A stretch of 64,000 nt of DNA, taken from the NCBI GenBank assembly GCA_030704615.1, contig CM060731.1, positions 83,434,756-83,498,755 on the forward strand, in the 5' to 3' direction. Of the stretch, positions 54,501-64,000 are shown piece after piece. The notes beneath the pieces are model-generated. The model saw only the letters and a program-made list of their open reading frames with translations. It made no database searches and had not been told where the DNA came from. Source of the stretch: Takakia lepidozioides. Lineage: Eukaryota > Streptophyta > Takakiopsida > Takakiales > Takakiaceae. A program made the translations under genes and the position numbers. The first letter of the stretch is position 1, and the number at the start of each line of letters is the position of its first letter.

Positions 54501-55381
54501 TAGAACACGTCTACAAAGTTAGTTCCCGGAGTTCCCATCATAGTTTGGTCGAGTTTTCTACTGCACTCACTCTCCGTATGCCCGAGTAGCTTGCAAAAGT
54601 TGCATCTCACACCACACATTTCCGTGGAATGCCCGAACCGGTGACATTTGTCACACTTAGCTGGGGTTCTTCCTTCAGGACAATATGCAGCTATGTGACC
54701 TTCTTTGTGACAAACATTACAAAGGCGAACACGAGGTGGTGTTCTAGATCCCGAGCTTTCTCCTATGACTGGTCCCCTATCAAAGTACTTCTGTAGGGTA
54801 GTGTTCAGCTGATCAAGTCTTCTGTCCACAGGGTTGACAAACACAACTGACTCATCTGTATCATCTCCTTCCAATGGTTCTAGAGGTATTTCCCCTAACT
54901 TTCCCAGGCCCCTTTCAATCTCAATGGCTGTGTCAAGTGCTTCCTCTACATCAAGGAAGCGCCTGCCCAGCATTACTCTTGCTATTTCTGGTCTCAAACC
55001 TGCTGCAAATCTACGTCTCTGTTCCAAATCAGACGCCCCACTTCTTATAAATAACCGGTTCAACCTATCGAAGTATGTTTGAACCCTTTGTCTACTCTCC
55101 TGTTTAATGGTATCCATTCTTAGCCTAATTTCTGCCAAGTCAACGATACCAAACTTGGCTGAAATTGCTGCCCTGAAGTCCACCCAGTTGTTTGGTCTAG
55201 GGTTTTGTTTACGGTACCATTCATCAGCCTTGGCTCTCAGGTTGAGCCTTGCTACCTTGAAAGTCTTGTCCTCATTCAAATCCCTGACATCTGCCTCCAT
55301 CTGAATTCTCTCCAGCCAGTCATTTACATCCTCACTATTCCTACCATGATAAGGCGCATCTATGCTGGTTGGACTGGTCAT
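51509..55381 (-). CDS. gypsy-2 gag-protease-RT-RNase H polyprotein (1,290 codons)
   Basis: Starts MTSPTSIDAPYHG at 55,381. Retrotransposon-gag domain (NDWLERIQMEADVRDLNE onward), three zinc knuckles (CNVCHKEGH, CDKCHRFGH, CNFCKLLGH), aspartic protease (QIDTGAMLSVIS, then LLGLDFLKKFGA), RT (WFSALDLQSGFW, LVMPFGLKNA, VFVDDV) and RNase H (VDWS, ECYALVW, RTDHKPLEW, NVDALSR). Gag and pol are one frame. The frame ends early at KEGRRS, because one base is lost relative to gypsy-1 (AAAGAGGGTAAGAAGGAG there). Confidence 0.92.
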   Translation of the reverse strand: MTSPTSIDAPYHGRNSEDVNDWLERIQMEADVRDLNEDKTFKVARLNLRAKADEWYRKQNPRPNNWVDFRAAISAKFGIVDLAEIRLRMDTIKQESRQRVQTYFDRLNRLFIRSGASDLEQRRRFAAGLRPEIARVMLGRRFLDVEEALDTAIEIERGLGKLGEIPLEPLEGDDTDESVVFVNPVDRRLDQLNTTLQKYFDRGPVIGESSGSRTPPRVRLCNVCHKEGHIAAYCPEGRTPAKCDKCHRFGHSTEMCGVRCNFCKLLGHTESECSRKLDQTMMGTPGTNFVDVFYDDEDDVLAEMTDLMSRNSINEVRLPRTRIPVQSPIVEPTGSPERNSESSEQPSKTKSEIYPKNNFKNAIEGGTKSRILNHFYKGRISLSPMDLIMTVPGELDKLKGLVKVVERAMVQQRETTHSVEVVKDVPRPLYSAHAEPTISYAYTGKVKALHVMITMGDYQVLGQIDTGAMLSVISASTVRDLGLMGSVITSKDVNYRVASGALETAMGRLEDIKVKVGELTNRLSFMVVNTDTYHMLLGLDFLKKFGAVVDTEAETIRVRYGPGKDFAHFPLHTINYNEPAVTKTAYHRGVESRMRYASSTSAGNVLTLTSDEQYLGLWEKKRKPEEEYEDTEEASSGSDTSKSDKDEEMGGSEESKEVETALRDVEEIIDDVNLGEDLFEDQGMSELLQEETHKSMAAAIIQEAYQKAWNGELGNNNLEIEDDFHDWNQVVTQEERQRMANSVSQVEGKNWEPSQEEEMESRWRSLKSRLHINPELAPEHRIELEQELKANQECFALSKADLGYCSEVEHTIDTQGFPPCRSRPSRLSEWEEDEVQGQIETLISQGKMRESSSEWSCPVTLPPKKDGSKRFCGDFRPVNRLTRRDSYPMPLIQDVLNQLGKAKWFSALDLQSGFWQIKMDDRDIGKTAVITKKGLYEWLVMPFGLKNATATFQRTMNRVLKEEIKDCAKVFVDDVNIHSKDWGDHVGHIKRVLSKVRKANLRLNPDKCYFANLQLVFLGHVISEEGTWPDPDKIAAIERFPLPKNHTALKSYLGMTGYYRPYVKGYAGVAVPLFTLTKKDVKFIWSAEAQNAFSTLQVKLVTAPILARPDFSRPFVLDVDWSIKGVGAVLSQKEYKKERVIAYASKVLSDAQRKYHPMEGECYALVWGVLHFRQYLYGTPFVIRTDHKPLEWLATVSDAYGRRGRWIMMLQDFEFKIVHRAGARHANVDALSRYPVGPAEETEEIEVYSTSLYSQKREGRKRDGAYLLKLAWDRGAINASLFQFKEGRRS

Positions 55382-55452
55382 CCTTCTATTCTCTAATCAA
55401 AGTTCAAACTGTTTCAACACCTAATTCTGACTCTAATTTTTCCGCAACTCCC

Positions 55453-55764
55453 TTAATGTTGACCTCTATACCACTCCCACTGTCCATTTCGCAACATCTC
55501 TACTCTACCTCCCCATGTCACCTCTCGTGCCATGGTATTTATCTTCACCCACCTTCCTAACTCTCTTATCCAAAGTGCTATGGTTGTTCTTCCACCAGTA
55601 TGAATCACTCTAAGACATAAATCACCATTGGCTATTCTCCAAGCAGGGTTGAAGAAGTACAAACAAGGGTCTGCGTGTGCATTTGGTGTGCGTCTGCTGA
55701 AGCAAATCAGCACATCTCCAATGCTTGGTTCATCAGGAATCAGTGTGTGGTCTCTTCCTGCCAT
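55453..55764 (-). CDS. ORF0 of gypsy-2 (103 residues, unknown)
   Basis: Starts MAGRDHTLIPDEPS and ends WEWYRGQH. It is almost identical to the gypsy-1 ORF0 at 32,775-33,086. It lies between primer-binding site and gag and ends 71 bp before the gag ATG in a different frame. Unknown function; possibly a regulatory small protein or a leader peptide. Confidence 0.55.
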   Translation of the reverse strand: MAGRDHTLIPDEPSIGDVLICFSRRTPNAHADPCLYFFNPAWRIANGDLCLRVIHTGGRTTIALWIRELGRWVKINTMAREVTWGGRVEMLRNGQWEWYRGQH

Positions 55765-55825
55765 CAAACCATCCAATACCAGTCAAGATCCCTAGCTAGT
55801 AGAAATCAAGATTTAACATCCTAAA

Positions 55826-55837
55826 GCTCTGATACCA
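55826..55837 (-). promoter_or_regulatory. gypsy-2 primer-binding site (initiator tRNA-Met)
   Basis: On the minus strand TGGTATCAGAGC lies next to the 5' LTR, the same site as in gypsy-1. Confidence 0.88.
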
Positions 55838-58153
55838 AAAGAAGGGGCGTGAATCCCCTTCTGTGCAAGTCTAGTTGTGCTCTTCCCTAGGTCAATCGGA
55901 GGGAAGGAAAGGAGCTCTCCCTCTCAGCTGATCCAACCATCGTCACTCGGTGTGGGTTTCCATCAGGTCCTTCGTGATCAGAGTTCGCACAATCCTCATC
56001 CACGCCGCAGCGGAAGAGAAGACATGGATGGGGAGTCTGTATTGTTTTCACCCGTGGTTCTACTTCTACACGACATCCTTTCCCTGATACACTGCACCAG
56101 CCATGTTACCATGCGGTCTTCAGTGATGCAACCAGCCCTACGTCAGTGATGACCACTGCCCTTGTGGGCAGCTCTCTTGGTCAACAATACGTGGAATCCC
56201 CTTTGTAACAAGATCACGATTTGGAAGGCGGCAACGCAGATCTGCCATGAGTTTGCAGGCCCACCAGTTTGGCCCTTCATGGGTTCATGCTTTCTTTATC
56301 TTACCTCCCCAATCATCCATTCCTCATCATAACCTCTTGCTGGTCAACTCTCTCCCTTGTGTCCTTTTCTCTCTCCCTCTCTCTTTCTTTCAGGATAAGT
56401 GGGTTCCTCACTCTTTCCACTGTAACATGCCTATGATGCAATGCAATGCGCATTCAGCCAAGCATCCAGTGCACCCAGCATTGAAATCAACCTTGGTCAC
56501 ACAAGATATAATCAGCCCTTTTATCAGTCCCTCTCTTGCCAATGACAGATGCTTCACACTCCACTTTTCCCAGGTATAACCATTGCCCAAGACAGCTCTC
56601 AACCCTTCAACAGGTCTCAATTTACACACCCTGACAGCTCTCTTTTTCCCATCAGCTGTGAACCTCAGTGGTTCATGGGCTGAGAGCACTCTGAGAATCA
56701 GATCCAAACCCAAACAGATGCTGGTTTTTCTGCCCCATCCACATCATCCCTTCTTGTTGTTTCCAAACAGTTCTATCTAACCCTCTCTGGTTTCCTCTAC
56801 CTACTAAGCTAGTTCCACATTGGCTGCAATGTGTCAACATCCCAGGCTAGATTGTTTGTACAAGCTCATGACGTTGAAACAAGGAACAAGAATACAACAA
56901 CAGTAACCATTCTGTCCCAGCAACGAGTCTACCCTGTTTCCATTCATTTTCCTACTGTACAATGTAATAGCAGGTGCATCCATCTCCAGCCCATCCTGGT
57001 TTGAAGTCCAGTGTCTTCATTCCATTTACAAAGCTCTTTTTCTTCCTCACATGTCAGTGTCTCTTACTACATACAAGAGACAGTTCAAACTTCACAAAGC
57101 GATTTCTAAGCAACCAAAAACCAAAAGGGGGGGGAACACTCCTCGAACTTATCTGTCTTATACTCCTTGAAGTGGTGGGTCTGCCTGTCAAGAAGGCACC
57201 TTATCCTCTCCCTCGTCAGCCATCTCCGACGTTTCTTCTTATCGTGATTCCAGTCCTCATTAAGGCATGACGGCTCTGCTTCAGCTGCTGGCACATCCTT
57301 GTGCCTGCCAACCTCTACCCTATCCTTCTACATGTGCATTTCCTCCCTATGAGGTGATCTGGTCCTACAGCCCTTAAGACAGAGAGCAGATACATAACTT
57401 ATTTATAGATAGCTTAAGCGCCATACACACCAGAAGGCGGCACCGCTTCCTCTTGCACAGAAAGCCAAGCCAGATCCCTCAACGTCACTCTTTAAGGCAA
57501 GCTGATTCCCTTACAAAGTGATCTGGTCCTACAGCTCAAAAACAGACAGCAGCTACAAGATTTGATCACTGACAACCTGAGGCGATAATACACACCAGCC
57601 TGCATTTCTCATCCCCCAACACCTGCTGAGCCACTCCATCTCCTCATTAATGTGCTCACAAATACCATGGCGACAGCAGTGGTGCACCGCCCTTATCACA
57701 AACCCGATCCCTCAGGTTTGATCATTGCTTACGAAGAAGGCGGCACCGCTTCTTCTTGCACAGAAAGCCAAGCAGGAGTTCTTAACATTTCTCTTAAAAG
57801 CAAGCTGATACCCTTTGCGTAGGTGGAACCTTCTCAGATATCCTGTGCTGCCAACACCACTGCAGCAGCTGCGAAAAGATCCACGCACTCTTCCCCTTCG
57901 AATTTCACATCCCGCTTCTAGGGTTCAACATCATGGATGAAAATCATTCATCCTAGGGATGAAAAAGGTGCATGTCATAACTTAGCCATATTTTGTTCTT
58001 GGCAGATAAATAGCATAGTCCTTCCATGGAATTACCTCAAGTTATGGTCAATTCCTCCCCTTCATTAGCACGAAGGGTACTCCCTTTGTAGTAGTGCCGA
58101 AACCTGATGCCAAACACAAACTTGAGATTTTTACTCCCTGCATTCACACTACA
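55838..58153 (-). repeat. gypsy-2 5' LTR
   Basis: Collinear with 46,928-49,242 at an offset of 8,910-8,911. It should contain the element's promoter and poly(A) signals, which I could not place with confidence. Confidence 0.92.
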
Positions 58154-58693
58154 GTTGCGCAGAGTACGGAGCCATGTAGTCGCATATACACCTTCCCCAG
58201 ACCTGCATTATGACTTCAAAAGCATTTTACGACTGCAAATGGCATTTCTGCCACAAATCTGTCATGACTGCGCATCCATGGGAGTCATAAAAGCCGCAAT
58301 CTGTTGTAGTGAACACTGAACTGCTTTCCTGCCTTCTTCTCACTGCCAGCAATGTCTACGCCCGGGCGAATGAAATTCTAAGCCCTCTTCATGTTCTTCT
58401 CTGGCCAAAGACAATTCAGACCGACGACATCCTCCAACATTGTTTGCGGTGGGACCTCTTCCTCGTTAGAGTGAGGCAAGACACAATTGGCAATATAGAT
58501 ATCATTCACCTCAACCCGCCACAATCCTTCAGGTATAACACGGCAGTGATATGTGTCTTTGTCATGCACACCAGTGACAATTCCACTAGTTGCCCTGTGT
58601 CGTGGTAAATGAGGATCATACAGGCTGATTTTGTCCTTCAACTTAAACTGCACACAGCACCCACCATAAAACCCACATCAATCAACCCATGAA
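58154..58693. other. Spacer between gypsy-2 and the right MULE; small minus-strand frame
   Basis: The frame 58,378-58,653 (minus, 91 codons) reads plausibly as protein: a strand-rich start (KLKDKISLYDPHLPRHRATS), then VEVNDIYIANCVLPHSNEEE. It could be a small Tudor/SH3-like fragment. I do not recognise a family, and it may be the end of an older element. Confidence 0.35.
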
Positions 58694-58850
58694 GGGGGGC
58701 TGCTATTTCATGAGCGGCATGAGCATGAGCGGAAAAAAAAAAAGCATGAGCGGGCCAAATTGTGTCCACGGAAATAGGGTTAGGAGGCACGGAAATAGGG
58801 TCATGTGGACTCGTCATAGCAATGAAATGCAACATTTTATTGCAAATTTG
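58694..58850. repeat. Terminal inverted repeat / subterminal region of right MULE
   Basis: Reverse complement of 9,418-9,579 with few changes; the poly(A) signal AATAAA reads TTTATT near 58,839. It shows the same CATGAGCGG spacing but a shorter A run. Confidence 0.85.
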
Positions 58851-60425
58851 GTGGCAAGCCACGTCTATACAAGTGTGTCCTAACTGTCATAGCAGGAATG
58901 GGAACTACTCTCCTACACCTTCCGAGGAACTTGGCCCTCCTTCTTCCTCATCCCCCTCATCCCCCCCATCCTCCGAGCTCTGTGATGCATTGGTTGCACT
59001 ATGCCTCTCAAAAATGTCGTCCTCTCCTTGGGGGACTGTCCACCTCACCTCATGGGAATCTTCTGCCTCTTCTCCCCCACTTTCCTCAGCAGAGTCCAAC
59101 ACAAATCTACGAGCCCGACGGGTTCTAATAGCTGTTGCCTCCTCCCTCATCTTCATTTTCTTGAGGCTTGCCTCGTCTAAAATCTGCTGTACACGACTAG
59201 GTTCGGAACACCTCCTAATGGACACCGAAGCAAGCCGGGCAGCATAAGAAGGAAGGATGTAGTCCCTTTCTGGACTAGGCATGAAATCCCCCCTGGCAAA
59301 AAAAGGAGGCACGTTCCTCCTGCCCATTAACTCCGGTGTAGACGTCCCTCCTTCCGTACTTGGCATCCTACAGTAAGAACAAATCCACTTCAAGAATGTC
59401 AATACTAGCAGAAGCAGAAAGGGTTTTCAATGAAATAAGAGAGCGAAGGGAGGTGCCTCACAAAATTTGGAGGCAACTTACAATGCGACCACTCACTCGT
59501 ACACCGGGGGCTCCTCGGCCTCGATCCCAACTTGTTCCTCCCCCTGCTCCTTCTCGGATTTTTCCTCATCCTCCGAGGATGCCTCTTCCTCTTTCGGCAG
59601 ACGTTCAGCCGCTGCAAGTTCCGAGTTGTGGAGGGCAGTATCTGGCTCGAAGGCAAACACATGCCTGTCAGACAACGTCCCTGCCCACATTGAAGCACCT
59701 GAGGAACAAAGCGGGCTGTTAATAGCTTGCGGCATGCAATTGCAATCGGGCCAGGGGACAAACTGTGCACGTGAAGGCTTACCCGTGCCGCATGTGAGGT
59801 CAAGAATCCGCCCTTGGACATCCGAGCACGTCTCCATGAGGGTTTGGATGAAAGCAGGGCTCCAGGTCCGGCTGTACCGCCACGGTTTGCCTGTCTTTGT
59901 GTCCTTCGGCATACTAGAGTGGGGCACATAGTTGTAGAGGACATCGTAGGTAATAGGGTCCACAGCGGCATCAACAAGACGACCGTCGTTGCGGAATTTG
60001 AACGTAGACCCTCACTTCACAAAGCAATATGCCTCAAACACCAATGTCTGCACATCCAACAAAATAGGGATCAACTCCGGGATCTTGTTTAGATACACCA
60101 CAATATGAGGTGAATGCAATAGATTGATAACTTACACTTTGGCCCTCTATTCGCAACCCCTGTGTATTGATGCAGAACCATTTTCTGAGGAGGACCGGGG
60201 TGACACTTTTCGGTGTCCACCTTGCCACCGCATTCTCTGTGGTCTTCCCTCTTGTGGCAAGGACAGCCACACATCCACCGTCATCCAGAAGCATCCCCGC
60301 CAGCCCAAACCCGGCTTTCCAGTAGTCCTCAGTAAACCTGTTCCAGGTGGGCACACCATCCAGGCCCTCCAGCAGCTCCCCATCTGGAATGTCGAGGAGA
60401 ATCATGTCGCAAGCTCTCTCCACCT

Positions 60426-60454
60426 CCCCCCCCCCCCCCCCCCCCCCCCCCCCC
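60426..60454. repeat. 29-bp poly(C) run inside gene A coding region
   Basis: On the coding strand a G run just before the methyltransferase motif IV exon segment. The left copy has 8 G at the same point (7,833-7,840). The difference of 21 bp is in frame. Confidence 0.9.
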
Positions 60455-61299
60455 GAGTGCTCTTGCAATCCGTGCTCACAGCCGTGAAGAATTCCATCAT
60501 GGCTTCAAAACCAGGGGTGTCTTTAGGCTCTGTATCGGCAGCCCTCTTCTTGGCTTTCCCCTTCTGCTCCGCCAGAGACTTGTTGTGTGCCACCTTCTTC
60601 GCCCTAGCAGCAAGAGCGTCAAGGAAGCTCTCATTGACGCATTGGATGATGGTTGGAGGTTCTAGCTTTGGCCTGTGCGTAAACGTTACCGCCGAATACC
60701 GCCGTGTAGGCTTGCCCTCAAATGCCAACTTCTTGGCAAAGCCAGTCCCACTCCGAACTGACTTGGGAACCCGGACGACCGGTGACTGGGTAGCAGCAAT
60801 AGCAGTCGCAGGACCTTGAACAAAGTCGTCGTCCGAGTCACTCTATTGGGTCCCCTCCTGCGCCTGCTCCGATGCCCCGATGGTTTCTGTTTTTTGGGTG
60901 TTACTGTACTCACCTGTTTCCTTGTCCTTTTCCTTTGGCCTTTACTCTTCTCATTCAATTTCTCCTGAATTCCTGCCTGAGCAAGCTCTGCCGCTTTCCT
61001 GGAGTTCGCAAGCGCTTTTGCCTCTTTTGCACCCAGCGGAGGCAGCGGAGCCCGGTTTCGTCGGGCCTCGGCATCCAGCTTCAATTGAAACTCGGATGGG
61101 TCGAGCATGCCGGGCGGAAGGTCCACATACCAAGGGCAATCACGCAAATGTTCCAGATGCCACTCCTTCACAATATCGTCAGTGTACATGGAGTCAGCCC
61201 CAGGGTTCCTCCATGCCAGGAAGAATGGTGGCTCAAAAGACAGATGATCTTTCTCCAAAAGGGAGAACTTGCAGTACCTGCATTCATGAAAAACACAAT

Positions 61300-61990
61300 G
61301 AGGTCCCTGAACTGCAAATTCGGCACCATTTTCCCAGGTTGGTGCGGATCTGAGTGGGCCTAGAAATGGAAAAATGGCGCCGAATTTTGGTTTTCGGTGA
61401 CTGCCACCCTAGGGACTTAGCCATCTTGGGAGCCCTGAACTGGAAATTCGGCACCATTTTTCCCGGTTTGGCCCGAAGATGGCCAAGTCCCAGAACGGCA
61501 ATAGGGCCTAGAAATGGAGGGACTTAGCCATTTTCGGAGCCCTGATTGGAAATTCGGCGCCATTTTCCCAGGTCCGGCCCGAAAATGGCTAAGTCCCACA
61601 AGGGCAATAGGGCCCAGAACTGGAAAAATGGCGCCGAATTTCCAGTTCAGGGCCAGCCACCCTAGGGACAGCCATTTTCGGAGCCCTGATTGGAAATTCG
61701 GCGCCATTTTCCCAGGTCTGGCCCGAAAATGGCTAAGTCCCACAAGGGCAATAGGGCCCAGAACTGGAAAAATGGCGCCGAATTTCCAATTCAGGGCCAG
61801 CCACCCTAGGGACTTAGCCATTTTCGGAGCCCTGACAGGAAATTCGGCGCCATTTTCCCAGGTCCGGCCCGAAAATGGCTGTCCCATATGGCCTTGACCT
61901 GGAAAAATGGCGCAAAATTTCCAGTTCAGGACAAGCCACCCTAGGGACTTAGCCATTTTCGGAGCCCTGATCTGGAAATTCGGCAAAAAA
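61300..61990. repeat. Palindromic array in intron 5 of the right gene A
   Basis: Six or so units with GGAAATTCGGCGCCATTTTC, GGCCCGAAAATGGCTAAGTC, CAGAACTGGAAAAATGGCGC and GGGACTTAGCCATTTTCGGA. The unit is about 130 bp or a multiple, not 95 bp as in the left intron. So the same intron is occupied by independently rearranged arrays. Confidence 0.88.
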
Positions 61991-64000
61991 TGCAAGGACT
62001 GTAAGGAAGGCATCGCGTATGTACTTGTACAGAAGGCGCATTGCTGCTTTGTCCGCGTTCGGCTAGTCGGTGAACTCGTGGCTCCGGCGGGCATGTGGTA
62101 TCTCCCGAAAGAATAGGTCAGTTTTGTAGAGCATAAAGTACCTCGTCACATAGTCGCGTAGGCTCTCTACTGCAGGAGAAATCTCCATCTTGAACTAATG
62201 TGCTTGTATGTCCAGCTGCTCTTGCGCATTCGTCGTCACCTGTGGAGATTCTCCATCAGATCCCATTGCTGAAAAAATACAATGAATCCACCCCCTACAA
62301 GAGTAGAAGCGCCAAACGAAAGCGTGGGGAAGTACCTGAAACCACCATGTCATGCGGTTCATCCACATGTCGAATGTGGGGACAGACAGTTTGTCCGGTT
62401 TGGGGAAGCTCCACATGTCCCTTGTACTTTGGGAACCATTCCAGATTTGGAGCCACCGGGTCTGTCCAACCACCCAGCATATTCGTAAGCGCCAAACACC
62501 ACAAAAACGAGTTGTTGCCACCACAATTTGGTTAAGAATGTATCACCTTTTCTGCACCATCCACACAGGATGTGGCTAGACGATGGAGCTTCTCCAATGT
62601 CATCGTGGGCTTCAGAGCGCGGGAGTAGTGCTTCCCCACCTCCACCAGAAAGTCGGCACCAAAGGCGGGATCAGCTATGGCCACGTACTTTACCATCCGC
62701 GACTTGTACTTTATGCGGGCCCTCACCTCCGCAGCTTTGAGATACGATTCGAGTGCCGGGAGGGTTAGATTCTTCTCCTCTGACTCCATGTAGAACCTCC
62801 GCGCATGTGCCATATCCTGCTGAATTTTCGTCTGTCAAGAATGCGCACATAAGATTAGAGATCCTGCTCAACACTTTTTCTTCTATTGGGGGAGGAGAGA
62901 CAGATTAGCTCAACAAAATAGTCAGGAGCTTTACCCGAAGTATGTAGTCCACCATGGCATCCATGCTCAGCCTATACCAGGTTTTGTCTGCCTTTACCTC
63001 CGACTTGCGCAGGAGGTCGGCACTGAGCGAATTGGCAAACTCTTGTACCCCCTGCTTCCCGACATCCTTCACTCGGAAGAGCATATGGGACAAGTTGGTG
63101 GCAATGAAGGCATTCTCAGTCACCCTGCAATGCCACATTTCCATCAAACAATTCTGAAATGGGAATTTACAACAAATATGAGGATTCGCAATGAAATGAC
63201 TTACAATCGGATGGGTCCAAAAGCAAGAGGCGTTGTAACTTACGAGTTGATGTCCGCCATTGCAACTTTGAGAAGACTGCGATCTTTGGGCCCCGTAACC
63301 TTTAGCACAACACACTCCACGGCGAAATGCCAATCGAGGTCGTTGGGGTGGGCTTCGGCTATGTGCTCCATCCATGCCAGGAGGCGATGATTGCCGTCCC
63401 ACACGTAAAACATCTTCCCGGACAAGTGCTGGAAAAGAGGATCAGTAACAATCGATCTCTCGAACTCCTCATTTCGCGTTTGCCAATGGGGACCCCATTT
63501 GTCCACCTCATCGGAAGTGTGGGCACGGGAAGCTCCGTGGTCGTTCTCAATGGAAACATAAAACGCGGCAGACCCCATTCGATATCCATCCCGGAAAGAG
63601 AATTTCAGCTTGTCGATATCGCCTGGGAGGGCAGGTCTCACCACCTGCAAAGACACCAAGCGGCAAAGGGGAATTCGATGCTTGGCCGGGTACACCATGC
63701 CCCCCAGCACCCTGCCAATGTTGCTGTGGGTTGCCTCCAACATCTTGGCAGCGGCCAACTTCATATCCGCCTCGGACATGACGTCTGTTGCAGAGGGGTT
63801 CTCCGGCAGCCCACCAGGACCGCCAAATCCAGCCTGTATGCTGCGGGTTTGGGGCCTGGGGATTTCTGGGAGGATGTCATCCTGGTCAGAAAGCTCGGTG
63901 TCGTCCTCCTCAACATGGTCAACCACCGGCGAAACCACCTCGAGCACTCTCCCTGTCTCTACTGCCATCTCCCCGGCTTCACCTCGAACTTGCACAATCC

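Larger units (their letters stand above)
46928..58153 (-). mobile_element. gypsy-2: nearly complete Ty3/gypsy retrotransposon (11.2 kb)
   Basis: LTRs 46,928-49,242 and 55,838-58,153; primer-binding site 55,826-55,837; ORF0, gag-protease-RT-RNase H, a second RNase H-like domain and integrase, all on the minus strand; a polypurine tract (AAAAAAAGGAGACA, about 49,250-49,264) just before the 3' LTR. Two frameshifts interrupt pol. The LTRs differ at only a few positions I could find, so insertion was recent. I could not identify a clean 5-bp target duplication. Confidence 0.92.
58694..64000. mobile_element. Right MULE-type element, inverted, with gene A (right end outside window)
   Basis: Begins GGGGGCTGCTATTTCATGAG (58,695), then CATGAGCGG repeats, an A run, CACGGAAATAGGG repeats, the reverse complement of the left element's end. 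Gene A follows on the minus strand to the window edge. The transposase and fold-back array would lie beyond 64,000. This copy is inverted relative to the left one, so the window is bracketed by inverted gene A copies. Confidence 0.8.
58905..64000 (-). pseudogene. Gene A (right copy): ParB-like plus permuted methyltransferase-like protein, 5' end outside window
   Basis: Exons from the 5' side: 64,000-63,244 (exon 1, partial); 63,124-62,935; 62,831-62,547; 62,461-62,336; 62,239-62,025; 61,277 to about 60,136 (one or more exons); 60,047-59,783; 59,698-59,497; 59,367-58,905. Lengths match the left copy (exon 9 is three bases longer). ParB-like motif VWDGNHR, methyltransferase motifs LLDIPDG, LLDDGG and DLTCGTG, and the tail are all retained. 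Lesions differ from the left copy: a one-base loss near 60,890, TAG near 60,847, TGA at about 60,013 (Arg AGA in the left copy), and a 29-C run at 60,426-60,454. The two losses in the left linker are intact here, so the ancestral frame can be inferred by comparison. Confidence 0.68.

Overview
The window is repeat-dense nuclear DNA of a eukaryote, most likely a non-seed streptophyte (charophyte alga, bryophyte, lycophyte or fern). The evidence is multi-exon genes with GT-AG introns, plant-type Ty3/gypsy elements primed by initiator tRNA-Met, Mutator-like (MULE) transposons, and a pentatricopeptide (PPR) gene fragment. The species cannot be fixed from the sequence. A run of exactly 500 N (42,679-43,178) looks like a scaffolding join, so the two sides may not be true neighbours. 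Almost everything identifiable is mobile-element derived; I see no clearly intact host gene.

The most interesting component is a MULE-type element present in three related copies: 1-9,579 (partial), 19,570-27,618 (whole, 9-bp target duplication) and 58,694-64,000 (partial, inverted). In the left copy the layout is transposase (minus strand), a long fold-back array of palindromic units centred on GGCGCC, then a ten-exon gene ('gene A', plus strand), then the terminal inverted repeat. The right copy shows gene A and the same terminal repeat. Gene A encodes an N-terminal ParB-like domain (VWDGNHR motif) and, near its C-terminus, a methyltransferase-like domain in permuted order: a DIPDG motif where DPPY is expected, then LLDDGG, then DLTCGTG and FEPD. 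I know of no described eukaryotic transposon with this cargo. The middle copy has lost gene A but keeps its poly(A)-signal/terminal region. A diverged, broken paralogue ('gene B') lies at 10,863-13,640.

From about 13.6 to 38.4 kb there are nested insertions. A degenerate gypsy element (gypsy-1, plus strand, 14,372-37,624) has its 5' LTR split by a Penelope-like reverse-transcriptase element (15,881-32,013, minus strand, with 1.9-kb terminal direct repeats). That element's RT gene is in turn split by the 8,049-bp MULE. From 38.4 kb to the gap lies an unrecognised element with a long coiled-coil protein. After the gap come a PPR pseudogene, a 445-bp tandem array, and a nearly complete young gypsy element (gypsy-2, minus strand, 46,928-58,153, two almost identical 2.3-kb LTRs).

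Both copies of gene A and nearly all transposon genes carry stops or frameshifts, so the copies here are probably not all functional. They nevertheless show the architecture of the system: a MULE mobilising a ParB/methyltransferase-like gene, with fold-back arrays beside and inside it.
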